Source: JADJWR01 sp964610575 (GTDB lineage Bacteria; Pseudomonadota; Gammaproteobacteria; Burkholderiales; Burkholderiaceae_F). Taken from it: DNA of 9,976 bases. Of the stretch, positions 7,524 to 9,976 are shown in pieces. Where the stretch lies: NCBI GenBank assembly GCA_964610575.1, contig CAZSYX010000099.1:1-9976 (forward strand), written 5' to 3'. The notes beneath the pieces were generated by a model that ran no database searches, was not told the DNA's origin, and was given only the letters and a program-made list of their open reading frames with translations. Both the position numbers and the translations under genes were made by a program. The first letter of the stretch is position 1. Each line of letters begins with the position of its first letter.

Positions 7524-8573
7524 CTAGGCGCGGGACGAGGCTGCCAGCGATTGGCCGCGTGAAAGCCGAAACGGCCGTTGCAGCGAAATGAACTCCCTGG
7601 TCGCTGCGGCCCACGACCGCCAAAGTGCGAAGTTCCGGCAGCGCTGGCGGTCGATCTTCAGGGCCGACGCCGCAGCGACCCGCAGATCTTCGTGAAGCAC
7701 GCCGACATCGGAACGCCCCAGTACGTCGATGGGCCCCTGGACGGGGTAGGCAGCCACGGGGGTACCGCAGGCCAGCGCTTCGAGCAGAACCAGGCCGAAG
7801 GTGTCAGTCCGGCTCGGGAACACGAAGACGTCGGCTGCGCTGTACAGCCGAGACAGGTCGGGCTGTCCGAGGATGCCGACGAAACGCACCTCGGGGAAGC
7901 GCTTCTTCAGCATGGCCAGCGCCGGACCTTCTCCGGCTACGACCTTGCTGCCCGGTAGGTCCGCGACCAGGAAGTCGGCGATGTTCTTCTCGACAGAAAC
8001 GCGACCCACGTAGAGCAAGATCGGCCTCGGCAGGTCGAGCGGAAGCGGCGGCGATGGCTTGAAGATGTCAGTGTCGACACCGCGCGTCCAGAGCGCGACG
8101 TTGCGTATGCCGTGCTCGCGCAGTTCACGAGCGACCGTCGGCGTCGGCGCCATCACCACCGAGGCCGCGCTATGGAAGCGGCGCATCACCGAGTAGGTCC
8201 AGCCCTCGGGCACCCGGTACATCGCCTTCATGTACTGCGGGAAGCGCGTGTGATACGCGGTGCTGAACGGCACGCCGTGTCGGCGGCACCAGCGGCGCGC
8301 GGCGCGCCCGAGCGGTCCCTCGGTGGCAACGTGAACGGCGACTTCTTCACCGCCCGCCATCTCCGCAGTCAGCATGCGCCCGAGGCGCAGGTGCGGCGCC
8401 ACGGCCAGGCGGATGCCGTCGTAGCCGGGGCAGGGGACGGTCAGGAAGCGGTCGGGCGAAAGCACGACGGACTGGTGGCCCGCCCGCGCCAGCTCGCGGT
8501 TGGTCGCCTCGATCGTTCGCACCACGCCATTGACCTGCGGCGTCCAGGCGTCGGTGACGGTGATGATCTTCAA
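7524..8573 (-). CDS. GT4-family glycosyltransferase, candidate diacylglycerol glycosyltransferase (agt-type)
   Basis: This is a 349-residue GT-B glycosyltransferase of family GT4. The N-terminal acceptor domain starts KIITVTDAWTPQVNGVVRTI, with the family motif NGVVRT at 15-20 and AYHTRFPQY at 106-114. The nucleotide-sugar domain shows LLYVGRVSVEKN (186-197), GEGP (214-217) and FPSRTDTFGLVLLEALACGTPV (252-273), where D257 and E265 form the EX7E-type motif with Asp in the first place. The start is TTG (8573-8571), overlapping the upstream gene's TGA as TTGA, with GGAGG 7 bases upstream inside that gene. Relatives include MgtA-like mannosyltransferases, SQD2-like enzymes and bacterial glycolipid synthases. 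Coupling to a PlcP-like phospholipase suggests it glycosylates diacylglycerol in phosphate starvation; this substrate is inferred from context. Confidence 0.9.
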   Translation of the reverse strand: MKIITVTDAWTPQVNGVVRTIEATNRELARAGHQSVVLSPDRFLTVPCPGYDGIRLAVAPHLRLGRMLTAEMAGGEEVAVHVATEGPLGRAARRWCRRHGVPFSTAYHTRFPQYMKAMYRVPEGWTYSVMRRFHSAASVVMAPTPTVARELREHGIRNVALWTRGVDTDIFKPSPPLPLDLPRPILLYVGRVSVEKNIADFLVADLPGSKVVAGEGPALAMLKKRFPEVRFVGILGQPDLSRLYSAADVFVFPSRTDTFGLVLLEALACGTPVAAYPVQGPIDVLGRSDVGVLHEDLRVAAASALKIDRQRCRNFALWRSWAAATREFISLQRPFRLSRGQSLAASSRA

Positions 8574-9547
8574 GCGGTGGCCTCCATCGGCGACGTCTCG
8601 GCGTCACTTCTCGTCGATGCACTGGCGTGCTGTTCAAGGTGCGCCAGGGCCGGTTCGGGCTCCGACCAGTGCGGCACCGGTTCGCCGGGCGAGAGGATCT
8701 CGTTCCAGCGCACGATGCGAAGCTCGCCGTCGAGCGTTTCGACTACGGCGGTCAGGCTCTCCACCCAATCGCCGCTGTTGCAGTACAGCAGCCCGTCCAC
8801 CGTGCGGATCTCGGCGTGGTGGATGTGGCCGCACAGCACGCCGTCGTAGCCGTGCCGGCGCGCCTCGCGGGCCAGCACGTGCTCGAAGCTGCTGATGAAG
8901 GCGACCGCGTTCTTCACCTTGTGCTTCAGGTAGGCCGACAGCGACCAGTAGCCGAGGCCCAGCCGCGCCCGCATCGTGTTGAAGTGACGGTTCAGCCACA
9001 GCGCGAAGTCGTACAACTGGTCGCCGACGTAGGCCAGCCACTTGGCGTGGAGGATCACGCCGTCGGCGATATCGCCGTGCACCACCCACAACCGGCGGCC
9101 ATCGGCGAGCCGGTGCTCGACCTGGTCGCACAGCGAGATGCCGCCGAAGTCCAGGCCGACGAACTGACGACCGAACTCGTCGTGGTTGCCGAGCACGTAG
9201 ACGACCCGTGTGCCCTTGCGCGCCTTGCGCAGCACCTTCTGCACGACGTCGTTGTGCGCCTGCGGCCAGTAGAAGCCGTTGCGCATCGCCCAGCCGTCGA
9301 TGACGTCGCCGACGAGGTACAGCACGTCGGACTCGTTGTGGCGCAGGAAGTCGAGCAGGTACTCGGCCTTGCAGCCGCGCGTGCCGAGGTGGATGTCCGA
9401 AATGAAGATCGCCCGGTGCCGATGGCCTGCATGGTGACCCGCGGCGCGCTTGCCCGCTGACGGGCCGGGCGCACTAGGCGAGGAGGCGAAGTCGGCAGTC
9501 AATGCCGCAGGCTGTCGCGCATAACCAGCGAGGAATCGGAAACGCAT
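8570..9547 (-). CDS. plcP: PlcP-like metallophosphoesterase (phospholipase C; LpxH-related superfamily)
   Basis: This is a calcineurin-type metallophosphoesterase of the COG2908 group. Metal-binding motifs are SDIHLG (50-55), GDVID (80-84), GNHDEF (120-125), VHGD (157-160) and GHIHHAE (240-246). Stretches such as HLGTRGCKAEYLLDFLRH, YWPQAHNDVVQKVLRKARKG, YWSLSAYLKHKVKNAV and NSGDWVES match the PlcP type (Sinorhizobium meliloti SMc00171), which hydrolyses membrane phospholipids to diacylglycerol in phosphate starvation. True LpxH has GNRD rather than GNHD and lacks these stretches. The 325-residue protein has an Ala-rich extension of about 45 residues before the domain. The ATG at 9547 has no clear Shine-Dalgarno, yet no better start is visible. 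It overlaps the glycosyltransferase gene by TTGA and has Pho-box-like repeats 26-43 bases upstream. Family membership is firm; substrate is inferred. Confidence 0.82.
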   Translation of the reverse strand: MRFRFLAGYARQPAALTADFASSPSAPGPSAGKRAAGHHAGHRHRAIFISDIHLGTRGCKAEYLLDFLRHNESDVLYLVGDVIDGWAMRNGFYWPQAHNDVVQKVLRKARKGTRVVYVLGNHDEFGRQFVGLDFGGISLCDQVEHRLADGRRLWVVHGDIADGVILHAKWLAYVGDQLYDFALWLNRHFNTMRARLGLGYWSLSAYLKHKVKNAVAFISSFEHVLAREARRHGYDGVLCGHIHHAEIRTVDGLLYCNSGDWVESLTAVVETLDGELRIVRWNEILSPGEPVPHWSEPEPALAHLEQHASASTRSDAETSPMEATA

Positions 9548-9572
9548 GTTGCGCCGAGGCTAGATGCCGTGC

Positions 9573-9590
9573 GTGACGCGCCCGTGACGC
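9573..9590 (-). promoter_or_regulatory. Pho-box-like direct repeat facing plcP
   Basis: On the minus strand GCGTCAC occurs twice (9590-9584 and 9579-9573), separated by four bases, giving the 7-4-7 layout and 11-bp phase of a PhoB site. Each unit matches CTGTCAC at five of seven positions. The plus strand shows the same thing as the repeat CGTGACGCGC (9572-9581 and 9583-9592). It ends 25 bases upstream of the plcP-like ATG. No convincing -10 is visible; CATCTA (9566-9561) is the nearest candidate. Confidence 0.45.
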
Positions 9591-9643
9591 GCTTGCCCGC
9601 GCCTGCAGCCCTGTCGCTTCACTGCGACGCTTCTTCCACGGCA

Positions 9644-9657
9644 GGTCGGAGCCGACC
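9644..9657. repeat. Dyad next to the rightward Pho-like array
   Basis: GGTCGG and CCGACC (9644-9649 and 9652-9657) are inverted around AG and run into the first Pho-like unit. A second short hairpin, GTCGC-ttcact-GCGAC (9613-9628), lies between the two arrays. Function is unknown. Confidence 0.3.
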
Positions 9658-9684
9658 GTCATCCGGCGGTCACCGCAGAGTCAC
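9656..9684 (+). promoter_or_regulatory. Three-unit Pho-box-like array facing right
   Basis: CCGTCAT (9656-9662), CGGTCAC (9667-9673) and GAGTCAC (9678-9684) recur at exact 11-bp intervals with four-base spacers. They match the PhoB half-site CTGTCA(T/C) at 6, 6 and 5 of 7 positions. A fourth, weak unit, TCGCAAC (9689-9695), continues the phase. PhoB binds such tandem 7-bp repeats in place of a -35 box. The array lies about 80 bases before the ATG at 9765. I could not settle a -10 box. Confidence 0.6.
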
Positions 9685-9764
9685 GCGGTCGCAACACCGT
9701 CGCGCGACAGTTCGCACCTTCCTAGTGAAACTTCCCGGCGCGGGATTCTTGAGAAAGGACGAGG

Positions 9765-9911
9765 ATGAAGCTCAAGTCAATCGTCATCGCCCCGATGGGC
9801 TGCGGCCCGCGTGCCGCCCGCGGCAGCGACGACGACCCGGTAGCCGTCACGGCGGTCGAGTTCACCGGCGCCGACAAGAACGACGTTCTCGCCGCCCTCA
9901 ACTCCAAGTGA
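9765..9911 (+). CDS. Small ORF of 48 codons, possibly a broken lipoprotein leader
   Basis: An ATG at 9765 follows AAAGGA (9754-9759) at a spacing of 5 bases, a good ribosome binding site. The 48-residue product begins MKLKSIVIAPMGCGPRAARG and continues SDDDPVAVTAVEFTGADKND, then VLAALNSK before TGA (9909-9911). The layout resembles a lipoprotein: a Lys-bearing start, then a would-be hydrophobic core, then an AAC-G-S-D-D-D cleavage region. However, the core carries Pro and Arg where Leu would be expected, and the would-be lipobox Cys is Arg (CGC instead of TGC). It sits behind the Pho-like array, so it may be the start of a Pho-controlled gene broken by mutation or sequence error, or a genuine small protein. 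I do not recognise the family. Confidence 0.4.
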   Translation: MKLKSIVIAPMGCGPRAARGSDDDPVAVTAVEFTGADKNDVLAALNSK

Positions 9912-9976
9912 ATACCGCCAGGCGGCTGCGCCGGATGCCGCTGCTGCCACCGATTGATGCAACCGGAAGCTAGCCA
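9912..9976. other. Right-edge segment with no supported feature
   Basis: The 65 bases after the small ORF hold no open frame that I can defend, no terminator with a U-tract and no recognisable repeat. In another frame from 9911 a short Ala-rich stretch (EYRQAAAPDAAAATD) runs to a stop, which might continue a frameshifted gene but is more likely chance. Confidence 0.3.

Noticed and set aside
8627..9460. 277-codon plus-strand frame opposite the phosphoesterase
   Set aside because: The minus strand encodes all five metallophosphoesterase motifs; the plus frame is Val/His/Arg-rich shadow.
8570..9547. Assignment as LpxH of lipid A synthesis
   Set aside because: Motif details and the coupled glycosyltransferase favour PlcP; LpxH remains a fallback if no other lpxH exists in the genome.
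9572..9592. CGTGACGCGC direct repeat as a simple tandem repeat or mobile-element footprint
   Set aside because: The 11-bp phase and GTCAC core read on the minus strand fit a PhoB-type site better, and there is no associated element.
9569..9973. 134-codon plus-strand frame at the right edge
   Set aside because: It runs through the intergenic Pho-like region and gives Arg-rich, motif-free sequence; the 48-codon ORF with a ribosome binding site is the better candidate.

Overview
The window is about 10 kb of dense, GC-rich DNA whose gene content and order point to a betaproteobacterium, most like the Burkholderiales. The core block carB-greA-(insert)-yhbY-rlmE-ftsH-folP-glmM is a housekeeping arrangement shared by beta- and gammaproteobacteria. 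The FtsH N-terminus (MNNSMF..., FTVFKQFE) also looks betaproteobacterial. No insertion sequence, CRISPR array, tRNA or rRNA was seen. The taxonomic placement is inference from protein character and synteny.

Layout, left to right. Positions 3-176 are the last codons of carB (+). Positions 177-276 are a short leader holding a possible promoter and a clear intrinsic terminator directly in front of greA (+). A CaiB/BaiF-type (class III) CoA-transferase (+) follows greA. It converges on yhbY (-), and the two stop codons share one CTAG. yhbY diverges from rlmE (+). Then come ftsH (+, TTG start), a strong terminator hairpin, folP (+) and glmM (+, ATGA overlap with folP). glmM converges on a two-gene minus-strand operon: a metallophosphoesterase (9547 to 8570) followed by a GT4 glycosyltransferase (8573 to 7524), joined by a TTGA stop/start overlap. 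A 217-bp divergent intergenic region separates this operon from a 48-codon plus-strand ORF near the right edge.

How the genes work together. carB (pyrimidine/arginine precursor), greA (transcript cleavage), yhbY and rlmE (ribosome maturation), ftsH (membrane protease), folP (folate) and glmM (peptidoglycan/LPS amino sugar precursor) are growth-linked functions. The CoA-transferase looks like a lineage-specific insertion among them.

The most interesting part is the right-hand 2.5 kb. The phosphoesterase resembles PlcP, the phospholipase C of phosphate-starvation lipid remodelling, more than true LpxH. It is translationally coupled to a GT4 glycosyltransferase, the arrangement known for plcP-agt, in which phospholipids are degraded to diacylglycerol and glycosylated to phosphorus-free glycolipids. 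Its upstream region carries 11-bp-phased GTCAC repeats in both orientations that resemble Pho boxes: three units facing right and two facing the plcP-like gene. I infer a PhoB-controlled lipid-remodelling module with a divergent second Pho target. That target begins with a 48-codon ORF that looks like a broken or unusual lipoprotein leader.
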